From contig NZ_CAMLMK010000055.1 in the NCBI RefSeq assembly GCF_946481155.1, forward strand, positions 1 to 19,492: DNA of 19,492 nucleotides. Direction: 5' to 3'. Each line of letters opens with the position of its first letter. Position 1 is the first letter of the stretch. The translations under genes were made by a program, and so were the position numbers. Below the pieces are notes generated by a model. It was not told the DNA's origin, did no database searches, and was given only the letters and a program-made list of their open reading frames with translations. Source of the DNA: an uncultured Flavobacterium sp. GTDB taxonomy: Bacteria; Bacteroidota; Bacteroidia; Flavobacteriales; Flavobacteriaceae. Of the stretch, positions 7,400 to 15,267 are shown one piece after another.

Positions 7400-8436
7400 T
7401 AATAGATAATTTCAAAATAGATTCCAATTCACCGGTTTTCATCATCGCGGAACTTTCGGCAAATCATAACGGAAGCCTGGAAACGGCATTGGAAACCGTA
7501 AGAGCTGCAAAACGTGCCGGGGCAGATTGCATTAAACTGCAAACCTACACTGCGGATACAATTACGCTTGATTCCAATAAGGAAGATTTCGTTATAAAAG
7601 GCACTATCTGGGACGGGAAAAAACTGCATTCCCTTTATCAGGAGGCCTATACGCCGTGGGAATGGCATGAAGAGATTTACCGCGTGGCAAAAGAAGAAGG
7701 CTTAATCTGTTTTTCTTCACCCTTTGATAAAACGGCAGTAGATTTATTGGAAAGCTTAGATTCTCCGGCCTATAAAATTGCCTCTTTTGAAATCACCGAT
7801 ATTCCCTTAATTGAATACGTGGCGTCAAAAGGAAAACCAATTATTATTTCAACAGGAATCGCTGAAAAAGAAGATATTGAATTGGCATTGGACGCCTGCA
7901 GAAGAATGGGTAATGATGACATTGCGCTTTTAAAATGTACTTCAAGTTACCCGGCGCCAATCGAGGAAGCTAATATGGTGATGGTTAAAGATTTAGCAGA
8001 ACGCTATAATGTAATCAGCGGCCTTTCGGATCACACCATGGGAAGTACGGTGCCAATTGTAGCAACGGTTTACGGCGCAAAAATCATAGAAAAGCATTTC
8101 ATTCTTGACAGGGCTATTGGCGGTCCGGATGCGTCTTTTTCGATGAATGAAGAGGAATTTACACAAATGGTAAAATCAGTCCGTGAAGCCGAAAAAGCCT
8201 CAGGTGTTGTTGATTACACATTAACCGAAAAACAGGCTAAAGGCAGAGATTTCAGTCGGTCACTATATATTGCGGAGGATGTAAAAGCAGGTGAGGTATT
8301 TACGGAAAAAAACATCCGTTCGGTACGCCCGGGCTTCGGATTACATCCTAAGTACCTGAAAGAAATTTTAGGGAAAGAAGCAAATCAGGATTTAGAAAAA
8401 GGAACGGCAATGCGCCTTGAGTTCCTAAAAAAATAA
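7396..8436 (+). CDS. pseI: Pseudaminic acid synthase, PseI
   Basis: A NeuB-family enzyme that condenses 2,4-diacetamido-2,4,6-trideoxy-L-altrose with phosphoenolpyruvate to give pseudaminic acid. The 346-residue protein has a TIM barrel (FIIAELSANHNGSLE, IKLQTYTADTITLD), possible metal-binding histidines H213 in SDHTMGS and H234 in EKHFILDR, and a C-terminal antifreeze-like SAF domain (about 285-345: RSLYIAEDVKAGE...IRSVRPGFGLHPKYL). The segment IWDGKKLHSLYQEAYTPWEWH (about 75-95) is the hallmark of PseI rather than sialic or legionaminic synthases, so I assign the pseudaminic branch. The ATG at 7396 overlaps the preceding stop, suggesting translational coupling. Confidence 0.95.
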   Translation: MIIDNFKIDSNSPVFIIAELSANHNGSLETALETVRAAKRAGADCIKLQTYTADTITLDSNKEDFVIKGTIWDGKKLHSLYQEAYTPWEWHEEIYRVAKEEGLICFSSPFDKTAVDLLESLDSPAYKIASFEITDIPLIEYVASKGKPIIISTGIAEKEDIELALDACRRMGNDDIALLKCTSSYPAPIEEANMVMVKDLAERYNVISGLSDHTMGSTVPIVATVYGAKIIEKHFILDRAIGGPDASFSMNEEEFTQMVKSVREAEKASGVVDYTLTEKQAKGRDFSRSLYIAEDVKAGEVFTEKNIRSVRPGFGLHPKYLKEILGKEANQDLEKGTAMRLEFLKK

Positions 8437-8472
8437 ACAGTTTTTTGCGCCTTAAGTTATAAAAAAGAACAA

Positions 8473-9945
8473 ATGAACAAATTTGTAGATATCAAAGACT
8501 CGACAATTTTAGTGCAGACTTCCAATCACACGTCGCCGCATCTGGAAACGGAAATGGAAATCATTGAGCTGTTATTGGAGCAAAACAATACGGTTTACTG
8601 GATACAGTGTGAAGGCGACTTCCAAGTATGTTATTACAACCCGTTGCATAAGAAAATGCATTGTAAGGTCTGTTATTCAAGGGTTTCCAAAGGCCTGAAA
8701 GTCATTAAGCAAAATAATCCGCACGCAGGTAAACTCCATGTTTTAAAGTACGACGAGTTCATCAGTATCGACGAATTCAAAAAGAAGAACCTCTTTAAAG
8801 ACCTGAAGTTTACTTCCGTTAAAGATTTAAAAGAATATCATTATAAAGAATATGATCTCGGACTGGCAACCGTTTCTTCTTTGGTCTCGTACACAAGAGA
8901 TCATGAGCCGGATTTAGTTCAGCATGAGGATTTTGTACAGCGAGGACTGGTTACCGGAGCCTATTTGTATGAGGTTTTCGATTTAATGCTGAAAAAAATA
9001 AACCCGGATCTTGTGGTTTTATTCAATGGACGATTTATTGAAAACAGGCCATTATTAAGAACCTGCCAGAAACTGAATATCGATTATGCCACCCATGAAA
9101 AAGGCGGGAAACTCAATACCTTCCTCTTCAGGATGAACTCGATTCCGCATTCCATTGAAACCATTGGCGAGGAAATAGATACGTTGTGGAAAATCGGTGC
9201 CGAAGACAAACACGAAATCGGTCGGACTTTCTTTACCAATAAAATCAAAGGTGTTGAAGATGCCTGGTTTTCCTTTACTAAAGAACAGCAAGAAGGCAGA
9301 TTGCCGGCAAGTTTTAAAGACAATAAAGACAAACGCGTGATCACGATTTTCAATTCTTCTTTGGATGAATACGAAGGTTTGGAAGGTTTCGGACCTTATT
9401 TCTATGAAAATGACAATGAAGCGATAAAACAGATATGTACCGATTTAGGAAATTATCCGGATATTAAGCTTTATTTGAGGGTACATCCGAATTTGAGGAA
9501 TCTTGATAATACGCAGAACCGTTACCTGAAAAATGTAATAGCTAAAATACCTTCGGTGGAAATTATTGCGGCGGAAGACAGCGTGGATACTTACGCTTTA
9601 ATCAATGCGAGTGATATCGTAGTCGTGTTTGGCTCGACAGTAGGCGTTGAGGCTGCTTTCGCGGATAAGAAAGTGGTTTTATTAGGCAAAGCGGCTTATG
9701 AGAACCTAAACTGTTTCGTAGTTCCGAAAAACCATGACGAGCTGATGGAGATTTTAACCAGCGAAAATTACGAATTCCCAAAAGTAAACCCGGAAGCACC
9801 GATAAAATACGGACACTGGAATGAAAGTTTTGGCTTAGATCACAAATATTATAAAGCCTTAGGCTTCAATAAAGGAGTTTATCGCGGTAAAGCCGTGAAA
9901 GGGAATTTTATTTTAAGAAAAATCAAGAGAATTTTCAAATTCTAA
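8473..9945 (+). CDS. GT-B-like capsule/nonulosonate transferase candidate with an N-terminal four-cysteine motif
   Basis: A 490-residue soluble-looking protein. The C-terminal half has the layout of capsule-synthesis and sialyltransferase-like enzymes: an HP motif (H338-P339 in LRVHPNLRN) and a Ser/Thr motif (S388-T389 in VFGSTVGVEAAFADKKVVLLG). Bacterial enzymes that bind CMP-sugars (sialyl- and Kdo-transferases) use comparable HP and S/SS motifs. The N-terminal half has cysteines C46, C53, C64 and C67 (C-x6-C-x10-C-x2-C) followed by SRVSKGLKVIK, suggesting a metal or iron-sulfur site. The C-terminus is strongly basic (KIKRIFKF), perhaps for membrane association. It lies 36 bases after pseI, so it is a good candidate for the transferase that uses the CMP-nonulosonic acid. 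That role is an inference; glycosyltransferase membership is moderately firm. Confidence 0.7.
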   Translation: MNKFVDIKDSTILVQTSNHTSPHLETEMEIIELLLEQNNTVYWIQCEGDFQVCYYNPLHKKMHCKVCYSRVSKGLKVIKQNNPHAGKLHVLKYDEFISIDEFKKKNLFKDLKFTSVKDLKEYHYKEYDLGLATVSSLVSYTRDHEPDLVQHEDFVQRGLVTGAYLYEVFDLMLKKINPDLVVLFNGRFIENRPLLRTCQKLNIDYATHEKGGKLNTFLFRMNSIPHSIETIGEEIDTLWKIGAEDKHEIGRTFFTNKIKGVEDAWFSFTKEQQEGRLPASFKDNKDKRVITIFNSSLDEYEGLEGFGPYFYENDNEAIKQICTDLGNYPDIKLYLRVHPNLRNLDNTQNRYLKNVIAKIPSVEIIAAEDSVDTYALINASDIVVVFGSTVGVEAAFADKKVVLLGKAAYENLNCFVVPKNHDELMEILTSENYEFPKVNPEAPIKYGHWNESFGLDHKYYKALGFNKGVYRGKAVKGNFILRKIKRIFKF

Positions 9946-9970
9946 TAACGATATATTTAAGTAAGCAAAG

Positions 9971-10837
9971 ATGAAAAAAGTACACGTTGGCTTTCTGTTA
10001 TCATATGATTACGAACTTTTAAAGCTCGCGATTCCTCCGGTTTATAAAGCTTCCGACAGGATATTTATCGCTATCGACGAAAATTATATGACCTGGTCAG
10101 GGAATAAATTTGAAGTCGATCCTGCCTTTTTCAAGTGGCTGGAAGAATTCGACACCGAAAACAAAATCGAACTTTACCGCGATAATTTTTACGTGCCTTC
10201 CATTACTACGACGCAGATGGATACCCGCGAGCGAAAAATGCTGGCTGAAAAAATGGGCATCGGGAACTGGATCATTCAGGTGGACAGCGACGAGTATTTC
10301 ATCGATTTTGAAGATTTCGTTAAGCAAATCCGGAAATACGACCATTATCTGGACAATCCGGAGAAACATAAAATCCAGATTGCAGCTTTCTGGCTAATCA
10401 TCTACAAGTACACCGAAAACGGAATCCTGTATGTTGACAAGCCGATGAAATCCATCTTCGCGACAAACTATCCAAATTACAAAGCCTTCCGAAGAACGAA
10501 CGAACGGGTGATTTATCTTGACAGTCTGGTATTGCATGAATCGGTTTCACGTTCGGAAGAGGAACTTCGTTTCAAATTGAAAAACTGGAGCCATAATACG
10601 CACGTGAACGACAGTTTTATGGACAAATGGCTAAAGGTAAACGAAACTAATTATAAGGATTTTCAGGACTTTTATTACATCGAACCGGACCGTTGGAAAA
10701 CACTTGATTATTTTCCAACCAAAAACATCGATGAGATTAAGAAATACACTAAAGACTCAAAGAAATTAAGGCTTTCTCCAATGTATTTGTTCTTTAAGAA
10801 TTTCGGACAATGGTTCAAGTTCCTTTTTAAGAAATAA
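9971..10837 (+). CDS. Glycosyltransferase family 2-like protein
   Basis: A 288-residue protein with a GT-A-like layout. It has a short beta start (VHVGFLLSYDYELL), an IAIDENY strand and a DxD-type metal/nucleotide-sugar motif D105-S-D107 in IIQVDSDEYFID. Late aromatic-rich segments include the LHESVSR and NWSHNTH histidines. The C-terminus is hydrophobic and basic (LFFKNFGQWFKFLFKK), suggesting peripheral attachment to the inner membrane. It is the last gene of the plus-strand operon and is followed by a strong terminator. Donor and acceptor are unknown; presumably it adds a sugar to the same glycan that receives the nonulosonic acid. Confidence 0.75.
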   Translation: MKKVHVGFLLSYDYELLKLAIPPVYKASDRIFIAIDENYMTWSGNKFEVDPAFFKWLEEFDTENKIELYRDNFYVPSITTTQMDTRERKMLAEKMGIGNWIIQVDSDEYFIDFEDFVKQIRKYDHYLDNPEKHKIQIAAFWLIIYKYTENGILYVDKPMKSIFATNYPNYKAFRRTNERVIYLDSLVLHESVSRSEEELRFKLKNWSHNTHVNDSFMDKWLKVNETNYKDFQDFYYIEPDRWKTLDYFPTKNIDEIKKYTKDSKKLRLSPMYLFFKNFGQWFKFLFKK

Positions 10838-10857
10838 AAGACTTTTAAAAAAGATAG

Positions 10858-10897
10858 TCGGGCTTTATTTAACTTTATAAAGCCCGATTGATTTTTT
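10858..10897. terminator. Bidirectional intrinsic terminator
   Basis: A perfect 11-bp stem pairs TCGGGCTTTAT (10858-10868) with ATAAAGCCCGA (10877-10887) around an 8-base loop. A T6 tract follows on the plus strand at 10892-10897, and an A6 tract at 10847-10852 gives T6 on the minus strand. It therefore can end transcription from both converging genes. The TAA stop and last codons of the minus-strand GT lie inside the stem. Confidence 0.9.
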
Positions 10898-11716
10898 AAG
10901 GATTTTGCTCAGCAGCACCATCTTCACATACAGATAATTTCTGAGACTCAAAAACCACCATTTTCCAAAGGGCAATTGGGTTTTTGCTATCTTTTCATCC
11001 ATGGATTTTTCAATGATGAAATCGGAATTGATATCGCTCCATTTGATGTTGCCGTAACCGTCAAACTCATTGACTTTATTCTTGCCATGGATTACGGAAA
11101 GCCATAATCTTTTTTCTTTCAGATGGATGATTCTCGGCTCTTTTTTCCACATATTGTGAACGTAATGCCACACCGTTTTCGGGTTCTGGTTTCTTTCGAT
11201 TAAGCTGATAAATGGGTTGAAAATATGCTCTTTTTTTCCAAGTATAAACGTTGGCTCTACCTGTAAAGTATAACCATTTATAATATCGATAGCCAAAAAT
11301 TCCTGTTTGTTAAAGACTCTCTGTATTTCGTTGATGTAATCCTTATGGACACAATCGTCATTATCAATTCTTGAGGTGATTAAAAATTCCCTGTCGTTAG
11401 CATTAGCCGCTATGAATTCTGCAATACTTGAAGTGAAATTCGGCATTCCGTTGATGAAAAACAACCTGATATTCTTATAGCCTTCAGTAATGGTTCTAAT
11501 TTTGGTAATGTATTTTTCCGATGTCGAAGAATCAAAAAACAGCAACCACTCGAAATTCTGATTCGTCTGGTTCACCACGGATGGCAAACAATACGTTTCA
11601 AAAAGGTGTAACCGCTCATCCATCCAGGTATCGTCTAAAAGGAGTTCGTTGTTTTTAGTAAGCTCCCAATCCGGATTTTTAAGGTTGAAACGAGTGATTA
11701 AATAATGATAAAACAT
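10865..11716 (-). CDS. Putative rhamnosyltransferase-like glycosyltransferase
   Basis: A 283-residue protein resembling the family annotated as putative rhamnosyltransferase. It begins with YLITRFNL, then RLHLFETYCLPSVVNQTNQNFEWLLFFD, which is the typical opening with the L-F-E-x-x-C-L-P-S-V pattern. The acidic metal-binding motif is D118-N-D120-D121 in ITSRIDNDDCVH. The start ATG at 11716 gives the expected short N-terminus. It points toward the nonulosonic acid operon and shares its terminator. Its donor cannot be read from sequence, and the family name is historical. It probably acts on LPS or another surface glycan, given the neighbours. Confidence 0.78.
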   Translation of the reverse strand: MFYHYLITRFNLKNPDWELTKNNELLLDDTWMDERLHLFETYCLPSVVNQTNQNFEWLLFFDSSTSEKYITKIRTITEGYKNIRLFFINGMPNFTSSIAEFIAANANDREFLITSRIDNDDCVHKDYINEIQRVFNKQEFLAIDIINGYTLQVEPTFILGKKEHIFNPFISLIERNQNPKTVWHYVHNMWKKEPRIIHLKEKRLWLSVIHGKNKVNEFDGYGNIKWSDINSDFIIEKSMDEKIAKTQLPFGKWWFLSLRNYLYVKMVLLSKILKKSIGLYKVK

Positions 11717-11743
11717 GGGTAATTTTTTTGTAAAAATAAGGTA

Positions 11744-11771
11744 AAAAGATAAAATAACTTACTTTTGTCAA
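11744..11771 (-). promoter_or_regulatory. Weak promoter candidate for the rhamnosyltransferase-like gene
   Basis: On the minus strand TTG (11771-11769) is followed after 17 bases by TATCTTTT (11751-11744), which matches TAnnTTTG except for the last base. It lies 27 bases upstream of the start at 11716 and overlaps the divergent promoter. Confidence 0.3.
11760..11767 (+). promoter_or_regulatory. -7 promoter element for the first LPS kinase gene
   Basis: TACTTTTG is a full match to TAnnTTTG and ends 22 bases before the ATG at 11790. No -33 TTTG is visible at the usual distance. Confidence 0.45.
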
Positions 11772-11789
11772 ATAAATGGAAACAGCAAA

Positions 11790-12554
11790 ATGAAAAAAGT
11801 TTTTCATCCGGAATTTAGAAATTTTGAAGCTAAATTTGATTTTTTAATCGAAAACTTCAAAAATACAGGAGAATTTGTAGGCTTTGGAAAACGAAATGCA
11901 ATAAAAGCTTTTGATGTCGAGGGAACTAAAGTCAATGTCAAATCATTTAGAAAACCCGGGCTGATTAACGGCATAATTTATGGCTATTTCCGAAAGTCGA
12001 AGGCAGAACGTTCTTTCGAATATGCTAACATGCTGCTTTCCAAAAACATTGGTACGCCACAACCTTTCGCGTATTATGAAAACAAAACCTTTTTAGGTTT
12101 ACAGGAAAGCTATTATTTCTCCCTGCAGCAGAATATTGACGGGATGTTTCAGGATCTGATTTTCGACAAAAATTTCCCCAATCGAAACGAAATCATAAAG
12201 CAGGCTGCCAACTTTTTCTTTACCATCCATAACGAGGGAATCGAGTTTATGGATAATACAGCCGGCAATACGCTGTTCAAAAAAACAGGCGAAAACAAAT
12301 ATGATTTTTATCTGGTAGATTTAAACAGAATGCGTTTTCACGATACCATCCCGTTGGGCTTAAGAATTAAAAATCTATCCCGATTAACTGCCGATGAGCA
12401 TATTATTGAGGTATTCAGCGAAGAATATGCAAGACTTTACGGTGTTGAATCAGTGCTTTTCCAGAATAAGCTTCAGAAAGAAGCAAGTGCCGGTCTGCAC
12501 AAATTCAACAAAAAGCGAAAGTTCAAAAAAATGCTGAAATTCTGGAAAAAGTAA
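11790..12554 (+). CDS. Lipopolysaccharide kinase (Kdo/WaaP family), paralog 1
   Basis: A 254-residue protein-kinase-fold enzyme of the Kdo kinase/WaaP type, expected to phosphorylate Kdo or heptose of the lipid A-core at the cytoplasmic face. Kinase landmarks are the ATP-binding lysine K51 in VNVKSF, the catalytic-loop pattern IHNEGIEFMDNTAGNTL with H147, D155 and N160, and the metal-binding aspartate D177 in VDLNR (equivalent to DFG). The C-terminus is very basic (KKRKFKKMLKFWKK), which suits contact with anionic lipid. It aligns without gaps with the 14506-15267 product over the first 180 residues. The gene converges on the PbgA-like gene with only 11 bases between stops. Confidence 0.85.
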   Translation: MKKVFHPEFRNFEAKFDFLIENFKNTGEFVGFGKRNAIKAFDVEGTKVNVKSFRKPGLINGIIYGYFRKSKAERSFEYANMLLSKNIGTPQPFAYYENKTFLGLQESYYFSLQQNIDGMFQDLIFDKNFPNRNEIIKQAANFFFTIHNEGIEFMDNTAGNTLFKKTGENKYDFYLVDLNRMRFHDTIPLGLRIKNLSRLTADEHIIEVFSEEYARLYGVESVLFQNKLQKEASAGLHKFNKKRKFKKMLKFWKK

Positions 12555-12565
12555 TCTTGCCCGAT

Positions 12566-14410
12566 TTACTTCTTAACATAGAATTTGGTCGTTTCTGCAA
12601 TGCCTTTGGTCACAAAGTTATAATTTACCGAAAGCTCGTCAAGCCTCTTTAAATTACGGTCCGTCACATCAAAAACACCCGAAGGTTGAATGGTAGTAAT
12701 CTTTGCATCTTCAATGATAGCAAATTTCTGATTGTATCCGCAAATGAAATAGTCTCTTTTTTGCGTAGAATAGATGTTCCTTCCCAAGCTGTAATCGCCG
12801 AACGGATTCTTTACTTTAAAGTTGTCAGCTAATAAAGTTGCCGAAATATCATAATGTAACGTTTGGTGAGTATAGGTTTTAGGTTGTTTTCCAGGATCAA
12901 AAATCATCATAGGTACATGAATCTGGTAATTCGTGAAATTCCCGCCATGTTGCCAATAGCCTTTTTTATTATCGTTGAATTCCTGACCGTGATCGCTGGT
13001 AATTACAATTATAGTCGACTCCAGTAATTTCTTGTCTTCCAGTTGTTTCAATACTTTTCCGATTAAGAAATCATTATAATGCAACGAATTCTTGTAACGG
13101 TTAATAAGTTTCGCCGGATTGTAATCTTCGTCCAGATCCAGATAATTTACGGCATCAAGTTCAGGTTTGAATGGCGATTTATAATTTTTAGGATGGTCAA
13201 ATCCGTGTGCCGAGTCAAAAAACAGGAATCCGAAAAACGGTTTTTCCGCTGAATTGGAATTCATGCTCGCCATCCACTCGTTCGTCATAGTTAAATCCCT
13301 TTCTGACGGCGTTTCCCCTTTAGAGGACAATCGCAGGTTCGGGACTTTTGAAAAAACATTTTTATTGAAAGGCGGGTTTTCCAAAGTCGCGCTGGTATAA
13401 ATTCCCAAACGGTAATTTTGTTTTTGCAGTTCGTTCATAAACACAGGTGCAATTTCCTGACCGGTGAAAGTGTCAAAATAAGTAGCCGGAACGCCGTAGA
13501 AGATAGAAAAAATGCCTCCGGTGGTCATATTGGAACCACTTAGGTGGTTGTTGAAAACCTGGCATCTTTTGGAAAAGTTGTAGATGTTCGGAGTGATTTC
13601 CGGACTTAAGTATTTGTACTGCCACGAATCAATTACGATGAAAAGTATGTTTTTCTTATCGGCGGCCCCATCGGTTTCGATAGGATTAAGCGGATAATTA
13701 ATAGTGCTGTTTTGGTTATCCAGGTCGAAACTGTCATTCACCAAAGCCTGTTCATGGTCGATAAGGCTTAGTTTTTCCAATATTTTATCCGCAGTTAATG
13801 GGAAATAAACCGGAAATATATTTCGGAATTGCGTAACCGGACGGTAATGATTCGGACTAGCCCAGGCATAAGTAAAATGGCTTGCAAGTATAGTCAGCAC
13901 AAAAACGCTGAAAACCCATTTCGGCCTGAAATGAAACTCTTTTGCAATGATTTTTTTTGCCAGCCAGAAAAACAATACCTGCAATCCTATTAACATAATG
14001 ATGGAAAAAACGGCCATAAGAATGTTGGAAGGTGAAAACTGGAAAATATCACCGGATTTCTTCCCAAATACCATTTTCAATACGATTGGCGATAAATGAT
14101 AACGAAACTGGCTGAAAACCAGGGTGTCAATTTTCAGAAATACAATTACGAAAGAGGAAAGTACTATATGGACAATTTTGCTGAAAAGGTTTGATTTTGA
14201 AAGAAGATAAACGAGGCTGCTGATCAGAAGCGGCAGGACCCCAATCATAAAGAAATGACTGAACGTGTTGATCGCCAGATATACCTTAGTGGAAATGCCA
14301 TCCGTATTTTCAAGGAAATCGATATATCGGTTTGCGATAAACAAAATAACGATCAAATTGAATAAAAATACTAAATAAGCTTCCTTTAAAAAAGCACCTT
14401 GTTTTTTCAT
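12566..14410 (-). CDS. PbgA/YejM-like inner-membrane protein with sulfatase-fold domain
   Basis: A 614-residue protein when started at the ATG at 14410; an upstream in-frame TTG at 14416 would add two residues. It has five predicted membrane segments, at about residues 10-27, 53-71, 79-97, 130-151 and 166-181. A linker and a periplasmic alkaline-phosphatase/sulfatase-type domain follow, starting at NILFIVIDSWQ (D261). The segments FNNHLSGSNMTTGGIFSIFYGVP and SDHGQEFNDNKKGYWQHGGNF closely resemble YejM/PbgA/LapC. In Escherichia coli that protein senses periplasmic-leaflet LPS and controls LpxC turnover. Whether this homolog hydrolyses anything or is regulatory cannot be decided from sequence. 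It lies between two LPS kinases, which supports a link to lipid A or LPS. A phosphoethanolamine transferase role is less likely given these motifs. Confidence 0.85.
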   Translation of the reverse strand: MKKQGAFLKEAYLVFLFNLIVILFIANRYIDFLENTDGISTKVYLAINTFSHFFMIGVLPLLISSLVYLLSKSNLFSKIVHIVLSSFVIVFLKIDTLVFSQFRYHLSPIVLKMVFGKKSGDIFQFSPSNILMAVFSIIMLIGLQVLFFWLAKKIIAKEFHFRPKWVFSVFVLTILASHFTYAWASPNHYRPVTQFRNIFPVYFPLTADKILEKLSLIDHEQALVNDSFDLDNQNSTINYPLNPIETDGAADKKNILFIVIDSWQYKYLSPEITPNIYNFSKRCQVFNNHLSGSNMTTGGIFSIFYGVPATYFDTFTGQEIAPVFMNELQKQNYRLGIYTSATLENPPFNKNVFSKVPNLRLSSKGETPSERDLTMTNEWMASMNSNSAEKPFFGFLFFDSAHGFDHPKNYKSPFKPELDAVNYLDLDEDYNPAKLINRYKNSLHYNDFLIGKVLKQLEDKKLLESTIIVITSDHGQEFNDNKKGYWQHGGNFTNYQIHVPMMIFDPGKQPKTYTHQTLHYDISATLLADNFKVKNPFGDYSLGRNIYSTQKRDYFICGYNQKFAIIEDAKITTIQPSGVFDVTDRNLKRLDELSVNYNFVTKGIAETTKFYVKK

Positions 14411-14505
14411 TATCAAATAGTTAACTGCATATTATTTTTTCAGCATGCAAATCTAATTAGTTATTTTTAAAAAAATACATTTATTTTGTTCAAAAAATGT
14501 GATTA

Positions 14506-15267
14506 ATGAATTTCGTTGTAAATCCAAAAAATACTATTGCAAAAGAGGAGATTCTTAATTTCATTAAAAATTTCAGGAATTCCGGGGAAGTGTTTGAGGA
14601 AGGGAAAAGGAATAAAATCAAGCTTTTCCATTCTGAGAACCTGATAGTTAATATCAAATCCTTTAAAAAGCCGCAATTTTTCAATAAGCTGATATATTGT
14701 TACTTCCGTAAATCTAAAGCCAGACGATCTTTCGACTTTGCGTGCCTGCTTCTGGAAAAAGGCATTGGAACACCGCAACCGATTGCCTATTATGAAAATT
14801 TTGATTTGATTGGCCTGAAAGACAGTTACTACGTAAGCGAACATTTCAAGTGTGATCTGACTTTTCGGGAGCTCGTTGTCCATCCGGATTATGAGAACCA
14901 CGAAGTAATTTTAAGGCAGTTTACACGATTTTCCTTCGATCTTCATGAGAAGGGCGTGGAGTTTTTAGATCATTCGCCGGGCAATACGCTTATTAAAAAA
15001 GTCGATAAGGAACATTATGAATTTTATCTGGTGGATTTAAACCGAATGAAATTCCACGATAGCCTTGGTTTCAAAACACGAATGAGAAATCTTAGCCACT
15101 TAACGCCCAAGAAAGAAATGGTGGAAGTGATCAGCGATGAATATGCCAAACTTTACGGAATGGAATATGCGAAGGTGTTTAATAAGCTCTGGAAATATAC
15201 CGTTGAATTCAAAAGAAAGCTGAGAAGGAAAGAAAAACTGAAAAAGAAATTTAAGGTTTCGGGCTAG
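14506..15267 (+). CDS. Lipopolysaccharide kinase (Kdo/WaaP family), paralog 2
   Basis: A 253-residue paralog of the 11790-12554 product. Residues 51-100 are identical at 33 of 50 positions, and all kinase landmarks fall at the same numbers: K51, H147, D155, N160 and D177. The catalytic loop reads LHEKGVEFLDHSPGNTL and the metal site VDLNRM. The C-terminus is again highly basic (KRKLRRKEKLKKKFKV). The likely substrate is Kdo or another core sugar, but the two copies may phosphorylate different positions. The start ATG at 14506 lies 95 bases from the divergent PbgA-like gene. The 3' end overlaps the opposing GT2 gene by 17 bases. Confidence 0.85.
   Translation: MNFVVNPKNTIAKEEILNFIKNFRNSGEVFEEGKRNKIKLFHSENLIVNIKSFKKPQFFNKLIYCYFRKSKARRSFDFACLLLEKGIGTPQPIAYYENFDLIGLKDSYYVSEHFKCDLTFRELVVHPDYENHEVILRQFTRFSFDLHEKGVEFLDHSPGNTLIKKVDKEHYEFYLVDLNRMKFHDSLGFKTRMRNLSHLTPKKEMVEVISDEYAKLYGMEYAKVFNKLWKYTVEFKRKLRRKEKLKKKFKVSG

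Noticed and set aside
7227..7409. 60-residue plus-strand frame at the end of the double GNAT gene
   Set aside because: Out-of-frame shadow of the GNAT gene and the pseI start.
7396..8436. Assignment as legionaminic or sialic acid synthase
   Set aside because: The WDGKKLHSLYQEAYTPWEWH region and the pseB-pseC context point to the pseudaminic branch.
12566..14410. Phosphoethanolamine transferase (EptA-type)
   Set aside because: The five-segment membrane domain and the specific motifs fit YejM/PbgA better.
14503..14901. 132-residue minus-strand frame opposite the second LPS kinase
   Set aside because: It mirrors a well-supported kinase with all catalytic residues and has no family features.
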